From contig NZ_CP011371.1 in the NCBI RefSeq assembly GCF_001017435.1, positions 4,340,001 through 4,404,000 of the forward strand: a DNA stretch of 64,000 bases, read 5' to 3'. Made by a program: the position numbers and the translations under genes. Positions within the stretch are counted from its first letter, which is position 1. Every line of letters begins with the position of its first letter. Source of the DNA: Caldimonas brevitalea. Lineage in GTDB: Bacteria; Pseudomonadota; Gammaproteobacteria; Burkholderiales; Burkholderiaceae_C. The notes under the pieces are model-generated. The model was not told the DNA's origin, ran no database searches, and saw only the letters and a list, made by a program, of their open reading frames with translations. Positions 43,508 through 51,977 of this stretch are shown here, one piece after another.

Positions 43508-44244
43508 AGGCGCGCGGCAATACGCGCCAGCTTGTCGGCGTAGGCCGGATCGGTGGCGTAGCCGCCGCGTGCCAAGCCTTGCGCAAACGCGTTGGCATCG
43601 CCGCCGACGTTGAGCGCTGCGCGGAAGCGCGGGTTGGCGGTCAGCATCGCCGCATAGTCTTGAAAGGCCGCGCCGGTGTCGGCATAGCTGCGGAAGCGCT
43701 CGGTCTTGCGCAGCGCGACGCCACCCTCGTACTCGGTGGTGAGGTTGTCGGCGGTGGCACCTTCCCAGCGGCTGCCGGCCTTGATGCCGAACAGGTTGTG
43801 CGTGTCGCTGCCGTCGGGGTTGCGCAGCGGCCGCTGGCCCCAGCCCGATTCGAGTGCGGCGTGTGCGGCGACCAGCTCGGGCGCGACGCCCAGGCGGCGG
43901 GCGGCCTCGGTGGCATGCGGCAGGATCTCGGCCAGAAACTCGCTCTGCGGGGTGTCGCCCGACACGCCGGCGAGAGCGGCGGCCGCGACCTCCACCGGAG
44001 CGTCGGCTGTGATCGGTGCCGGCGAGGCCAAGCGCGCCTGCCAGGCGCGGCCTTCAGCGCTCAGGCCACCGGCTGCGGCAGCCGATGCGCTGCCATGCTG
44101 GATGTAGTCGACCACCTCGTCGCGCACCTGGCCCATCAGGCCGGCAAAGCGGGCGCCGGCCGGTGAGGCCGACGGCACCACCGGCACGTGGGCGGGCTGC
44201 GCCGGTGTCGGCATCGCGAAGGCGGCCAACTCAGGTCGGAGCAT
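43492..44244 (-). CDS. Flagellar peptidoglycan glucosaminidase (FlgJ C-terminal type), stand-alone
   Basis: A 250-residue protein whose C-terminal ~150 residues are the FlgJ-type glucosaminidase: FLAEILPHATEAARRLGVAPELVAAHAALESGWGQRPL carries the catalytic Glu in LESGWG, followed by HNLFGIKAG, TTEYEGG, FRSYADTGAAFQDYAAML and ARGGYATDPAYADKL. The N-terminal ~100 residues are low-complexity Ala/Pro with no rod-binding domain and no clear signal peptide, so export probably goes through the flagellar secretion system, as for FlgJ. The start overlaps the flgN end. Together with the short flgJ at 36310-36723 it represents a split FlgJ. Confidence 0.88.
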   Translation of the reverse strand: MLRPELAAFAMPTPAQPAHVPVVPSASPAGARFAGLMGQVRDEVVDYIQHGSASAAAAGGLSAEGRAWQARLASPAPITADAPVEVAAAALAGVSGDTPQSEFLAEILPHATEAARRLGVAPELVAAHAALESGWGQRPLRNPDGSDTHNLFGIKAGSRWEGATADNLTTEYEGGVALRKTERFRSYADTGAAFQDYAAMLTANPRFRAALNVGGDANAFAQGLARGGYATDPAYADKLARIAARLQSGE

Positions 44245-44656
44245 AGGTATGCACCTCGCTGTGCAGCACGCGCTGCATGATCTCGTGCTGATCCATCATC
44301 AGCCGGCAATTGCGGGCATTCAGGGCCTTGCACTCGCGCACCAGCGCTTCCAGCGTCTGCCACCAGTCCTGCAGTGCGGCACGCGCCGGCGCGGGCACCA
44401 GCGGCACCAGCCGCTGCATCGACACCGGCGCATCCTTGCCCAGCAGTTCGGCGGCCAGCGCCACCCGCTCGCCGCGGCGTGCTTCGAGCGCCGCGGTCAG
44501 CGCGCTGATGCGCTCGGCGGTCTCGGCCATCTGTTGGCTGTCGTGGCGCAGCGCCACGTCGAACTGTTCCTGCAACAGTTCACGCAGGCGCGCATAGTCG
44601 GCCAGGTCGGCGCGCACGCCGAGCAGCAGCCGCGCCAGGGCCGGCGGCGCTTTCAT
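44231..44656 (-). CDS. flgN: FlgN-type flagellar chaperone
   Basis: A 141-residue, almost entirely helical protein (ARLLLGVRADLADYARLRELLQEQFD, then AETAERISALTAALEARRGERVAL, then LQDWWQTLEALVRECKALNARNCRLM). This fits FlgN, the chaperone for FlgK and FlgL, and the C-terminal N-x-x-N/H-x-x-I pattern is typical. The ATG overlaps the flgM stop (ATGA), the conserved flgM-flgN pairing. Identity rests on context plus weak sequence features. Confidence 0.82.
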   Translation of the reverse strand: MKAPPALARLLLGVRADLADYARLRELLQEQFDVALRHDSQQMAETAERISALTAALEARRGERVALAAELLGKDAPVSMQRLVPLVPAPARAALQDWWQTLEALVRECKALNARNCRLMMDQHEIMQRVLHSEVHTYAPT

Positions 44657-44934
44657 CGGCCGCCCCCGTGGAAGCGCTCGATCAGGCCGGCCAGACGGGC
44701 GGCGTCGAAGCGGATGTCGCCACGTGCCAGCGCGTCGCGCAGGGCTTCGACCTTGGCGGTGTCGATCTCGGGCAGCGCTGCCATCGCGGCCAGCGCGGGT
44801 TTCATCACGTCCGACTGCAAGGCCGCCGGTGCAGCGCCGGCAGAGCTGGACGGGGCGCGCGAGTCGACGGCCGTGACCGGGGTCGGACCGGCGGCCGGTG
44901 CCAAGGCACCGCTGCCCGTGCTCGTGATTCTCAT
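44653..44934 (-). CDS. flgM: Anti-sigma-28 factor FlgM
   Basis: A 93-residue protein. The C-terminal half TAKVEALRDALARGDIRFDAARLAGLIERF is the sigma-28-binding FlgM motif, and the N-terminal half is disordered Ser/Ala/Pro, as usual. ATG 44934 has GAGGTGATC in ribosome-binding-site position; an upstream in-frame ATG does not. It holds FliA inactive until export through the completed hook. It sits in the same run as fliA and motAB, 34 bp after motB, so this lateral system carries its own sigma/anti-sigma switch. Confidence 0.88.
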   Translation of the reverse strand: MRITSTGSGALAPAAGPTPVTAVDSRAPSSSAGAAPAALQSDVMKPALAAMAALPEIDTAKVEALRDALARGDIRFDAARLAGLIERFHGGGR

Positions 44935-44968
44935 TCGATCACCTCGTGTCTTGTTGGTACGCATGTCG

Positions 44969-45934
44969 TCAGCGGTCGGTGCCGCGCGGTGCGGAGTCGA
45001 TCAATCGGTCGCGCAGGCTGCTCGGTGTTTCGGTATCGGGCAGCGCCGAGTCGACACCATCGGTCAGCGGCTGCACCTGGTTCGGCACGCCGAACATCGC
45101 GGCCGTGGCGCGGGCTTGTGCGGTCGTCAGGATCAGCAGCTCAATGCGACGGTTGACGCCGGCGTCGGGGCGCTGTGCGTCGAGCGGCGCCTGGTCGGCC
45201 ATGCCCACCACCTGCAGCACGCTGCTGCCCGGCATGCCGCCGGCCAGCAGGTGCGACCGCGCCACCATCGCCCGATTGGTCGACAAACCCCAGTTCGACA
45301 TCGCCCCTGCGCCGCCGCCCGCGTATTGCAACGAATCGGTATGACCGACGATCAGCATTTGGTTCTCGATGCGGGCGAACAACGGCCCCATCTTGCGCAG
45401 CAATGCACGAAACTTTTCGCTCGGGACCGCGCTGCCGCGCTCGAACATGCCCTGCCGGTCGGTGTCGTGCAGCATCACCCGCAGCCCCTGCGCGGTCACC
45501 GCCGTCTGCAGGTTGCCCGCCAGACCGGTCTCTTCGCTCAGCTGCTCCAGCAACTTCGACAAGTCTTCCTGCTCGGCCGCGGTTTCGTAGCGGCGCTTCA
45601 CCAGCGCCTGGCCCGGGGTCGGCTCGCCGGCCGGCGTGCGGCGGTCGGTGGCCGGGACCGGTTCACGCGAGATCAGGCTGCCCGGGTGGGTGCGCGCCGA
45701 TTCGCCCAGCTTGGGGCCCCTGCCTTCGTCGATCTGGCTGCCCGCCGCAAGCGCTTCCTGCGCACGTTCGCTGTCGCGCGCGGAGAGCACCCACAGCAGC
45801 ATGAACAAGCACATCAGCGCCAGGCAGAAGTCGGCGAACGCGACTTTCCAGCCGCCGCCGTGGCCCTCGTCCTCATGCTTGCGCGAGACGCGCTTGATGA
45901 CGGCTTCGCCGTGCTTGTCGTGCTTGGAAGACAT
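44969..45934 (-). CDS. motB: Flagellar motor stator protein MotB (lateral type)
   Basis: A 321-residue stator subunit. The single membrane helix at about 30-50 reads WKVAFADFCLALMCLFMLLWVL, with the proton-accepting Asp35. The C-terminal OmpA-like peptidoglycan-binding domain has LIVGHTDSLQYAGGG, LSTNRAMVARSHLLAGG and VGMADQAPL. The plug region is variable. It pairs with the motA gene 19 bp upstream. Motor genes inside the structural locus are typical of lateral (LafTU) systems, and the helix sequence suits a proton-driven stator. Confidence 0.94.
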   Translation of the reverse strand: MSSKHDKHGEAVIKRVSRKHEDEGHGGGWKVAFADFCLALMCLFMLLWVLSARDSERAQEALAAGSQIDEGRGPKLGESARTHPGSLISREPVPATDRRTPAGEPTPGQALVKRRYETAAEQEDLSKLLEQLSEETGLAGNLQTAVTAQGLRVMLHDTDRQGMFERGSAVPSEKFRALLRKMGPLFARIENQMLIVGHTDSLQYAGGGAGAMSNWGLSTNRAMVARSHLLAGGMPGSSVLQVVGMADQAPLDAQRPDAGVNRRIELLILTTAQARATAAMFGVPNQVQPLTDGVDSALPDTETPSSLRDRLIDSAPRGTDR

Positions 45935-45953
45935 CTCGGGTGACCCCTGCCGC

Positions 45954-46823
45954 TCAGGCGCCGGCCTGCTGCAGCGCGTCGATCCACGACTCCAGCTGCG
46001 CAAAGCTCGGTTTGATGTTCAGCTGCACCAGGCGCCGCCCGGCGTCGATCGCCAGCAGCGCCGGCTTGCCGGAGACATGGGTGACCAGCACCACCTTGAC
46101 GCATTCGAGCGTCGACATCTCCTGCGTCACCAGCTGCTTCATCATGTTGCTGATCGGATCGAGCACGCCGTAGCAGAAAAAGATGCCGATGAAAGTGCCC
46201 ACCATGGCCGCCGCCACCTTGGTGGCGATGTCCGCCGCGGCGGCGCCGTCCGCCACCGTGTTCATCGCCATCACAATGCCCAGCACCGCGGCCAGAATGC
46301 CGAAGCCCGGCATCGCCTCGGCAATCTTGTGCAGCGACTTCGACGGCTGGGTCAGCTCGTCGTGAATCGCTTCCAGCTCCTGTTCCAGCACGCCTTCCAG
46401 CTCGTGCGCGTTGATCTTTCCCATCGCCATCAGACGAAAGTTGTCGACGATGAAGTGGAGCAGCTTTGGCTCTTCGAGGATCAGCGGATAACGCTGGAAC
46501 AAAGGGCTCTCATGCGGGGCTTCGACGTGCTGGTCGAGTGCTTTCAGACCGCCGGCGGCGGTTTGCAGCAGTTCGTACATCAGCAGCAACAGCTGCCGCT
46601 GGAACTCCGACCCTTGTTTGCGCATGGTCACCAGCTTGCGCAGCTGGATCACCATCTCGTTGAGCACGTGGCGCGGGTTGCCGAGCACGATCGCGCCCAA
46701 GGCCGCACCGGCGATGATGAGCAGTTCGACCGGCTCCCAGATCACCTTCAGGGACCCGCCCATCAGCATGAACCCGCCGAACACGCAGCCGAGCACGATG
46801 CCGGCGCCGACTATTTGCTGCAT
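45954..46823 (-). CDS. motA: Flagellar motor stator protein MotA (lateral type)
   Basis: A 289-residue four-helix stator protein. Helices lie at about 4-22, 33-49, 170-192 (MPGFGILAAVLGIVMAM, with the conserved Pro) and 202-222. The large cytoplasmic loop contains LLLLMYELLQTAAGGLKALDQHVE and a charged stretch that contacts FliG. It forms the ion channel with MotB. It lies 15 bp after the fliA stop. Confidence 0.95.
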   Translation of the reverse strand: MQQIVGAGIVLGCVFGGFMLMGGSLKVIWEPVELLIIAGAALGAIVLGNPRHVLNEMVIQLRKLVTMRKQGSEFQRQLLLLMYELLQTAAGGLKALDQHVEAPHESPLFQRYPLILEEPKLLHFIVDNFRLMAMGKINAHELEGVLEQELEAIHDELTQPSKSLHKIAEAMPGFGILAAVLGIVMAMNTVADGAAAADIATKVAAAMVGTFIGIFFCYGVLDPISNMMKQLVTQEMSTLECVKVVLVTHVSGKPALLAIDAGRRLVQLNIKPSFAQLESWIDALQQAGA

Positions 46824-46838
46824 TTTTCCGTTCTCCCT

Positions 46839-47555
46839 TCAGGACGCCTCGATGAAGCTCTTCATCTTCTTCAGCGCGCCCTTGTTGATTTGGCACACGC
46901 GTGCCTCGGTCAGGTCGAGCACCGCGGCGATCTCCTTGAAGCTCGCCTCGTATTCGTAGTAAAGCTGGATCACCTTCTGCTCGCGCTCGTTGAGCTGCAG
47001 CAGCGCCTGCTCCAGCGTGCGCCGGCGCACCAGCTGCGCTTCCGGCGACAGGGTGTCGGCTGCGTGGTTGCTCAATTCGTGAAGCAGTTCATCGAAACTG
47101 GCCAGCACCTCGGCGTTTTCTGCCAGCTGGTGCTCCTGGTAGGCCTCGCCGCTGATGCCCAGCGTCGCGACGATCTCCGCCTCGGTCGGCTCGCGCCCCA
47201 GCTTGCGTGTCAGTTCGCGCACTGCGTCACGCACGCGGTGGCTTTCCTGGCGCACCGCGCGCGGCCGCCAGTCCTGGCGGCGCAGCTCGTCGAGGATGGC
47301 GCCGCGCACGCGCATGGCCGCATAGGCGCCGAACTTCTCGTCGGGCTGGCCGTAGCGCCGCAGCGCCTCCAGCAGGCCCAGCAAGCCGATCTGCTCCATG
47401 TCTTCGCGGTCCATCGCGGCGCCCGCCTGGGCGCCGAGCTGGCGCACGATGCGCTTCACCAGCGGGGTGTAGGCGACCAGCTCGCGCTGTTCGTCCACCG
47501 CCTGATGGGCGCCGTGGTGACCGACCGACTGCTGCTCTGCGTACGCGAAATCCAT
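46839..47555 (-). CDS. fliA: Flagellar sigma-28 factor FliA (lateral LafS-like)
   Basis: A 238-residue sigma factor. Region 2 has MDREDMEQIGLLGLLEALRRYG and FGAYAAMRVRGAILDELRRQDW. Region 3 has LTRKLGREPTEAEIVATLGIS. Region 4 has EREQKVIQLYYEYEASFKEIAAVLDLTEARVCQINKGAL with the helix-turn-helix. It directs transcription of late flagellar genes and is restrained by the FlgM encoded three genes downstream. Its place between fliL and motA mirrors lafF-lafS-lafT of lateral systems. The start lies 4 bp after the fliL stop. Confidence 0.95.
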   Translation of the reverse strand: MDFAYAEQQSVGHHGAHQAVDEQRELVAYTPLVKRIVRQLGAQAGAAMDREDMEQIGLLGLLEALRRYGQPDEKFGAYAAMRVRGAILDELRRQDWRPRAVRQESHRVRDAVRELTRKLGREPTEAEIVATLGISGEAYQEHQLAENAEVLASFDELLHELSNHAADTLSPEAQLVRRRTLEQALLQLNEREQKVIQLYYEYEASFKEIAAVLDLTEARVCQINKGALKKMKSFIEAS

Positions 47556-47559
47556 GCCG

Positions 47560-48024
47560 TCACTCGATGATCAGCTTGCCCACCATGGCCTGCACGAACG
47601 GCTTTTCGATGCCGTCGGTCGCATAGCTCTTGGCATAGGCCTCGTTGAGGGCAGCGGTGAACTGCTCGATCGTCATCAGCCCCGCTTGCTGCAGCGTGTA
47701 GGACGACAGCGCCTGCACCGTGATGCTGCGCAGCAGCGGCAGCTGGGCCTTGGTCGCCTTTTCCAGCTTGGGCGAAGTGCGGAACACCAGATCCACCGCC
47801 ACGTAGTTCGTCAGCGGCTCGCCGGCGCCACCGCGCAACATCACGATGACTTTGTCGAGCGTCACGTAGCGCCAGTCCTGCGGCTCGGCCGGCCTCGGCG
47901 CCGCCGCCGTGGCGGCGGCCTTGGCGTCGCCATGCGGCAACAGCCACCAGGCCGCGGCGCCACCGGCGCCCGCGAGCAAGGTGCCGCCCAGCACGAGCGT
48001 CAACACCAGAGTGCTTTTCTTCAT
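47560..48024 (-). CDS. fliL: Flagellar basal body-associated protein FliL
   Basis: A 154-residue single-pass membrane protein. The helix is at about 5-28 (LVLTLVLGGTLLAGAGGAAAWWLL). The periplasmic domain has NYVAVDLVFRTSPKLEKATKAQLPLLRSITVQALSSYTLQQ, matching the FliL fold that rings the stator. It corresponds to LafF in lateral loci. It is located 6 bp after fliK and 4 bp before fliA. Conservation within FliL is low, but context is strong. Confidence 0.87.
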   Translation of the reverse strand: MKKSTLVLTLVLGGTLLAGAGGAAAWWLLPHGDAKAAATAAAPRPAEPQDWRYVTLDKVIVMLRGGAGEPLTNYVAVDLVFRTSPKLEKATKAQLPLLRSITVQALSSYTLQQAGLMTIEQFTAALNEAYAKSYATDGIEKPFVQAMVGKLIIE

Positions 48025-48030
48025 GGTCGA

Positions 48031-49362
48031 TCAGTCCCTGTCCTGTGTGAGCGAGAAGCGTCCGGGACGCGACTCGTGGGTGCCGTCCGAGAGGGCCCGG
48101 CCGGGCTCTTCCTGTTCGGGCTGCGGCCGCCCCTGCTGACGCGCGTCACCATCGCGCTCGCGGCCCGGCTGCGCCACCACGACGGACACATCGCCGTACT
48201 GGCGCTGCACCAGGTCCTGGCGCAGCGTGTCGCCGATGGTCTGCAGCTGGCGCGCGACCTCGCTGTGGCTGGCGCTCAGTTGCACTTGCAGCGAGCCGGC
48301 CTCGTGCCGGATGACGATCTCGACCGTGCCGCCCATCGGCGGGTCGAGCCGGATCACCGCGCGCTCGATGCCACCTTGCACCTGCACCCGCAGGCGCTCC
48401 CCGAGCACTTCGGCGAGCGGCTGCTGGCCCACCGTGGCGCCGGCGTGCAGCGTCGGGCGGGTCGACGTTGGCGCAGCGCTGCGCACGACGGTTTGCAGGG
48501 CGCTGTCCCAGACCGGCAGCGCCGGCTGCGGCGCGGCTTCGGTCGGGCCGCCGGCCTCGACCCACTCGGCGCCGGCTTGGCCCGCCGCCAGGGCCGGCGT
48601 GTCGGCCACGGTGGCGGACGGCGAGGTGCCGGTGGCGGTGAGGTCGGCGGGCGCAGAGGCCGGCGCGCGGCCTTGCAGAGCCGCTTTCATGTCTTGCGCG
48701 ACGGCCGCGAGCACGGGCAGCGCGCTCGGCGCCGCCGTCGGCGCGACCTGCACCACGGTGATGCCGGCGCTGCCGTTGACGACAGCAGGGCCGGATGCGG
48801 AGGCAGACGCCACGACAGGCACTGCCGCATGCCGTTCGAGCCCGACCTCGCCGGCTGCAGGCAGCGGCGCCAGCGACCAGCTGGCCGCCCCGCCTGCCAG
48901 CAGGTCTGCTGGTTGGGGCAACACCGCGGCCTCCACCTCGGCCTTCAGCACTGTCAGCTGGGCCGGGCGTGCCGCGTGCGCGCGCGGCGCCGCATCGGCC
49001 GGGCCGGTCGGCGCCGCCGCGTCGGCAGTCGACGCTGGCGCGGGCGTCGCGAAAACGAGCGCAGGAGCCAACGTCAGCAGGGTGGCCGGCAGGGCATCGG
49101 GAGTCTCGAGACGGTCCGATTCAGCAGCGGCAGGCGCCGCTGCTGAATCGGGGGCCGGCACACTCGCGAGGTCCGACAGTGGCACAGACCCTTGCGGGGC
49201 TGCCGCACTGCGGTTGAGCATCTGCGCGAACTGCGCCAGTGACGCGGGCACCGCCGTGGGCTCGCCTGCGGCCAGCGCGGGCAGGCCGATCGCGGCGGTC
49301 GGCGCCGCCGGCAATGCCGCCACGTCGCGCGGCATCGGCAGGTTGGGCAGCATCGGCGTCAT
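48031..49362 (-). CDS. fliK: Flagellar hook-length control protein FliK
   Basis: A 443-residue protein, Ala/Pro-rich and disordered for about 330 residues. The C-terminal Flg_hook domain reads LGERLRVQVQGGIERAVIRLDPPMGGTVEIVIRHEAGSLQVQLSASHSEVARQLQ, then LRQDLVQRQYGDVSVVV. It measures the hook and switches export specificity through FlhB. ATG 49362 overlaps the fliT-like stop (ATGA). An upstream in-frame extension is Arg-rich and out of character. Confidence 0.9.
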   Translation of the reverse strand: MTPMLPNLPMPRDVAALPAAPTAAIGLPALAAGEPTAVPASLAQFAQMLNRSAAAPQGSVPLSDLASVPAPDSAAAPAAAESDRLETPDALPATLLTLAPALVFATPAPASTADAAAPTGPADAAPRAHAARPAQLTVLKAEVEAAVLPQPADLLAGGAASWSLAPLPAAGEVGLERHAAVPVVASASASGPAVVNGSAGITVVQVAPTAAPSALPVLAAVAQDMKAALQGRAPASAPADLTATGTSPSATVADTPALAAGQAGAEWVEAGGPTEAAPQPALPVWDSALQTVVRSAAPTSTRPTLHAGATVGQQPLAEVLGERLRVQVQGGIERAVIRLDPPMGGTVEIVIRHEAGSLQVQLSASHSEVARQLQTIGDTLRQDLVQRQYGDVSVVVAQPGRERDGDARQQGRPQPEQEEPGRALSDGTHESRPGRFSLTQDRD

Positions 49363-49670
49363 GCGGGGCTCCCTTCTCCGGCGTCTGCCATCGCATACGC
49401 GAGCCAGCCTTCCTTGCGGCTGCCCAGATCGGCCAGCCGCGCTTCCAGCGCGGCGGCTTCGCCGGCGCACGCGGCCTGCGCCCGGCTGTGCGCATGCTGC
49501 AGCACGGCCATCGCGTCACGCACGCTGCGCGACTGTTCGGTCGGCGGCGCAAGGCGACCCAGTGCCTCGGCCAGCTCACGGTCGACCTGGGCCAGCGCGG
49601 CCCAGTCGCACGCGCTGGCGGCGGCACTCAGCCGCTCGGCCAGGGCCAGCAGTTGGCGCGCGTCAGCCAC
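49359..49670 (-). CDS. fliT: FliT-like flagellar chaperone
   Basis: A 103-residue all-helical protein (LLALAERLSAAASACDWAALAQVDRELAEAL, then AMAVLQHAHSRAQAACAGEAAALEARLADL). It lies directly after fliS and overlaps it by 8 bp with a GTG start, and it overlaps fliK. This is the position of fliT/lafD, the FliD chaperone. Sequence alone is not diagnostic; identity is mainly positional. Confidence 0.72.
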   Translation of the reverse strand: MADARQLLALAERLSAAASACDWAALAQVDRELAEALGRLAPPTEQSRSVRDAMAVLQHAHSRAQAACAGEAAALEARLADLGSRKEGWLAYAMADAGEGSPA

Positions 49671-50049
49671 GCTGCGCCTCCACGCCCTGCCAGCCGCTGC
49701 GCAAGGTGGTCAGCAGCTTGACGACCTCGTCGACCAGGGTCGCGTCGAGTTCGAAGCCGGCCTGGTAGAGCCGATGGGCGCAGTGGTCGTAGAGCCGGCC
49801 GAGGTTGTTGACGACCTCGCCGCCGGCGTCCGTGTCGAGCGCGCTCGACAGCCCGTTCAGGATGTCGATGCACTTGTCGAGGCTGCGGGCCTTCAGCTCG
49901 ATGCGGCGGGCCTGGATGTGGGCCCGGGCGCGCGCGAGTTCTTCCAGCAGCCCGTCCATCAGGATCAGCACCAGCTGCACAGGCGAGGCCTGGGCGGTGC
50001 GGGCTTCGAGGTTGACAGCGTGGTAGCTGCGATAGGCGTCGTGGTTCAC
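49663..50049 (-). CDS. fliS: Flagellin chaperone FliS
   Basis: A 128-residue protein with the FliS pattern: YRSYHAVNLEARTAQASPVQLVLILMDGLLEELARARAHI, then SLDKCIDILNGLSSALDTDAGGEVVNNLGRLYDHCAHRL. FliS binds the flagellin C-terminus in the cytosol before export. It starts with GTG 34 bp after fliD. Its presence implies a flagellin gene for this system, although none lies in the window. Confidence 0.93.
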   Translation of the reverse strand: MNHDAYRSYHAVNLEARTAQASPVQLVLILMDGLLEELARARAHIQARRIELKARSLDKCIDILNGLSSALDTDAGGEVVNNLGRLYDHCAHRLYQAGFELDATLVDEVVKLLTTLRSGWQGVEAQRG

Positions 50050-50083
50050 GGCGGAGGTCTCTGTCTGGGTTGAAGCGTCGGCG

Positions 50084-51448
50084 TCAGCCGGCGCTGGTGA
50101 ACAGGCCTGAGGTCTGGCTCATCTGCGACATCAGCGTCTGCAGCTGGCTGAACTGCAACAGGTAGCGGTCGTAAGACCGCTGGTATTGGTCGTCGAGTTG
50201 CGCCTGGCGTTGCCGGGCGGCCTTCTGTTGGGTTTGGACCGAGTCCTGGCGGCGCTTGATCTGGCCGCTGGTGGTGTCGGTCCACAGGTCGAGATGGGTG
50301 TCCAGCGCGCCGAGCAGGCCGGAACGAGCGGTCAGGCTGGCGCTGCCGAACAGCGTGTCGAGCGACAGCGTGCCGGCGGCCAGCGTCTTGTCGAGCTTGG
50401 CGGTGTCGAGCGACAACGCACCGTTGCGGTCGCTCTTGATGCCGAAGTCCAGCAAGCGCGCGCCGCCGAAGTCCTGGCGGATCAGGTCGTTGAGCTTGTT
50501 GCGCAGCGCCCGCACGCCCGAGTCGGAGGCGAACACGGCGGCTTCGGTGCCCTTCTCGGCATCGGCCGACTTGGTCAGCTCGTCGAGGGTTTTCTGCAGC
50601 GTGTTGTAGGCATCGACAAAACCGCGCAGCTTGTCGGCGGTGGCGGTCTTGTCGGCCGTCACGGTCAGCTGCACCGGCGCCTCGCCCACCGCCATCGCAC
50701 GCTTGAACGTCATCGTGACGCCCTGCACCGAGGTGTAGGTGTTGGAGGCCTGCTGGATCTTGACGCCGGTGTCCTTGGCGCCGAGCCAGACGATGGCGTC
50801 TTGCGCCGCGACCAGCGTGTTGGGCACCGCGGCCAGCGTGGTCTTCAACGCGCCCGCGGGCATCGCCGAGGTGTCGAGCGTGATCTGGTTGGCAGCGCCG
50901 GTGGCCGTGGAGCTGAGGACCAGCTGGGTCGTCGCGCCCACCGTCACCACCATGGCCGACACCTGGCCCTTGTTGTCGGCGGCCTGGTTGATCGCACGGG
51001 CGGTCTCCGCCGGCGTCAGGTTGCCGTCGGCGTCGAGGTCGGCCGTGGCAAAGTTCACATTGAATGAGGTGCCGCCGGCCAGCTGCACGCCCAGCACGCC
51101 ACCCTGCGCCACCGGCACGGTGGGCAAGTTGTCGTAGGCGATCTGGTGCGCCGTCGCAAGGCGCTCCACGTAAAAGCTGTGCGTGCCGGGCTGCGCCGTC
51201 GACGAGGCCGTCGCCGTGCCGATGTCGGCCGTGCTGAAGCTGGCTGCGTACTGCATCACGCTTTTGCCGGTGCCCGACAGGCCCGACGCAGCGGTGTTGA
51301 AGGTGCGCAGCGCCGATTGCAGCTTGGTCAACGCAGCCGCGACCGCGTCAGTCTTCTTGGTCTGCGTCGTCAGCTGCGTCTGCAGGCCTTGCGTGTAGGC
51401 GGTGGCCAGCTGGGTGGCCATCGTGGTGGGGTTGAAATCGGTCAGCAC
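50084..51448 (-). CDS. fliD: Flagellar filament cap protein FliD
   Basis: A 454-residue cap protein (HAP2). The N-terminal D0 helix is NPTTMATQLATAYTQGLQTQL. The FliD_N region contains HSFYVERLATAHQIAYDNLP, and the FliD_C region has LRGFVDAYNTLQKTLDELTKSADAE, VRALRNKLNDLIRQ and LLDFGIKSDRNGALSLDTAKLDKTL. The C-terminal coiled coil RRQDSVQTQQKAARQRQAQLDDQYQRSYDRYLLQFSQLQTLMSQM is typical. The start is GTG with GGAG upstream. An element shared with flgK sits 30 bp before it. It heads the fliD-S-T-K-L-A-motAB run. Confidence 0.94.
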   Translation of the reverse strand: MLTDFNPTTMATQLATAYTQGLQTQLTTQTKKTDAVAAALTKLQSALRTFNTAASGLSGTGKSVMQYAASFSTADIGTATASSTAQPGTHSFYVERLATAHQIAYDNLPTVPVAQGGVLGVQLAGGTSFNVNFATADLDADGNLTPAETARAINQAADNKGQVSAMVVTVGATTQLVLSSTATGAANQITLDTSAMPAGALKTTLAAVPNTLVAAQDAIVWLGAKDTGVKIQQASNTYTSVQGVTMTFKRAMAVGEAPVQLTVTADKTATADKLRGFVDAYNTLQKTLDELTKSADAEKGTEAAVFASDSGVRALRNKLNDLIRQDFGGARLLDFGIKSDRNGALSLDTAKLDKTLAAGTLSLDTLFGSASLTARSGLLGALDTHLDLWTDTTSGQIKRRQDSVQTQQKAARQRQAQLDDQYQRSYDRYLLQFSQLQTLMSQMSQTSGLFTSAG

Positions 51449-51477
51449 GAGCGGTCTCCTTGGACAGGGTGGGTCAT

Positions 51478-51511
51478 GGATAAGGCGACCGCCGCGGCCG
51501 GTTGCTGAAAC
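51478..51511 (-). promoter_or_regulatory. Shared late-gene promoter/operator element before fliD
   Basis: On the minus strand, GTTTCAG (51511-51505) and GGTCGCCTTATCC (51490-51478) are separated by 14 bp and end 30 bp before the fliD GTG. Box content and spacing match the element before flgK. It lies in the 106 bp gap between fliJ and fliD, where a new transcript for the fliD-motB-flgMN run would be expected. Confidence 0.5.
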
Positions 51512-51554
51512 CGGCGCGATTCTTGGCGAGCGTGACGGCGGGCGTGGCGGCGGT

Positions 51555-51977
51555 TCATCGCTGCCCCCTCCACCACACCTGCGTGGCCAGCTCGTCCTGG
51601 CGCTTCTGTTCGCGCGACTCGTGTTCGCGCAGCAGCTGGGCCTGGCGGCGCGCCAGCAGCTGCTGAAAAACCTCCTGCTTGCGGGCGGCGGCGTCGAGCG
51701 CGCGCTGCGACACCGCCATGTCGGCTTCGTGCAGCGCCAGGTCCTGGCGGTGCAGATCGACCATGCCCAGCATGGCCTGCTTGTAGTTGCCGCAGTTGAG
51801 CGACAGCGCCGGCGGCAGCGCGGCGCTCGCGCCGCTGCCTTCGCACAACGCGGTCATGCGCTCGAGGCTGCGGCGGTAGCGGTCGCCGACGGCGCGCTTG
51901 TTCGCCACTTCGACGTTCAGACGCTCGACTTCGCGTTCGCGCAACTCGATCAGACGGTTCAGGCTGTGCACGCTCAT
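51555..51977 (-). CDS. fliJ: Flagellar export protein FliJ
   Basis: A 140-residue coiled-coil protein (LNRLIELREREVERLNVEVANKRAVGDRYRRSLERM, then LALHEADMAVSQRALDAAARKQEVFQQLLARRQAQLLREHESREQK). It is highly charged and helical like FliJ, which links the FliI ATPase ring to FlhA. The ATG overlaps the fliI stop (ATGA). It ends the fliEFGHIJ operon; sequence is weakly conserved but position is diagnostic. Confidence 0.9.
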   Translation of the reverse strand: MSVHSLNRLIELREREVERLNVEVANKRAVGDRYRRSLERMTALCEGSGASAALPPALSLNCGNYKQAMLGMVDLHRQDLALHEADMAVSQRALDAAARKQEVFQQLLARRQAQLLREHESREQKRQDELATQVWWRGQR

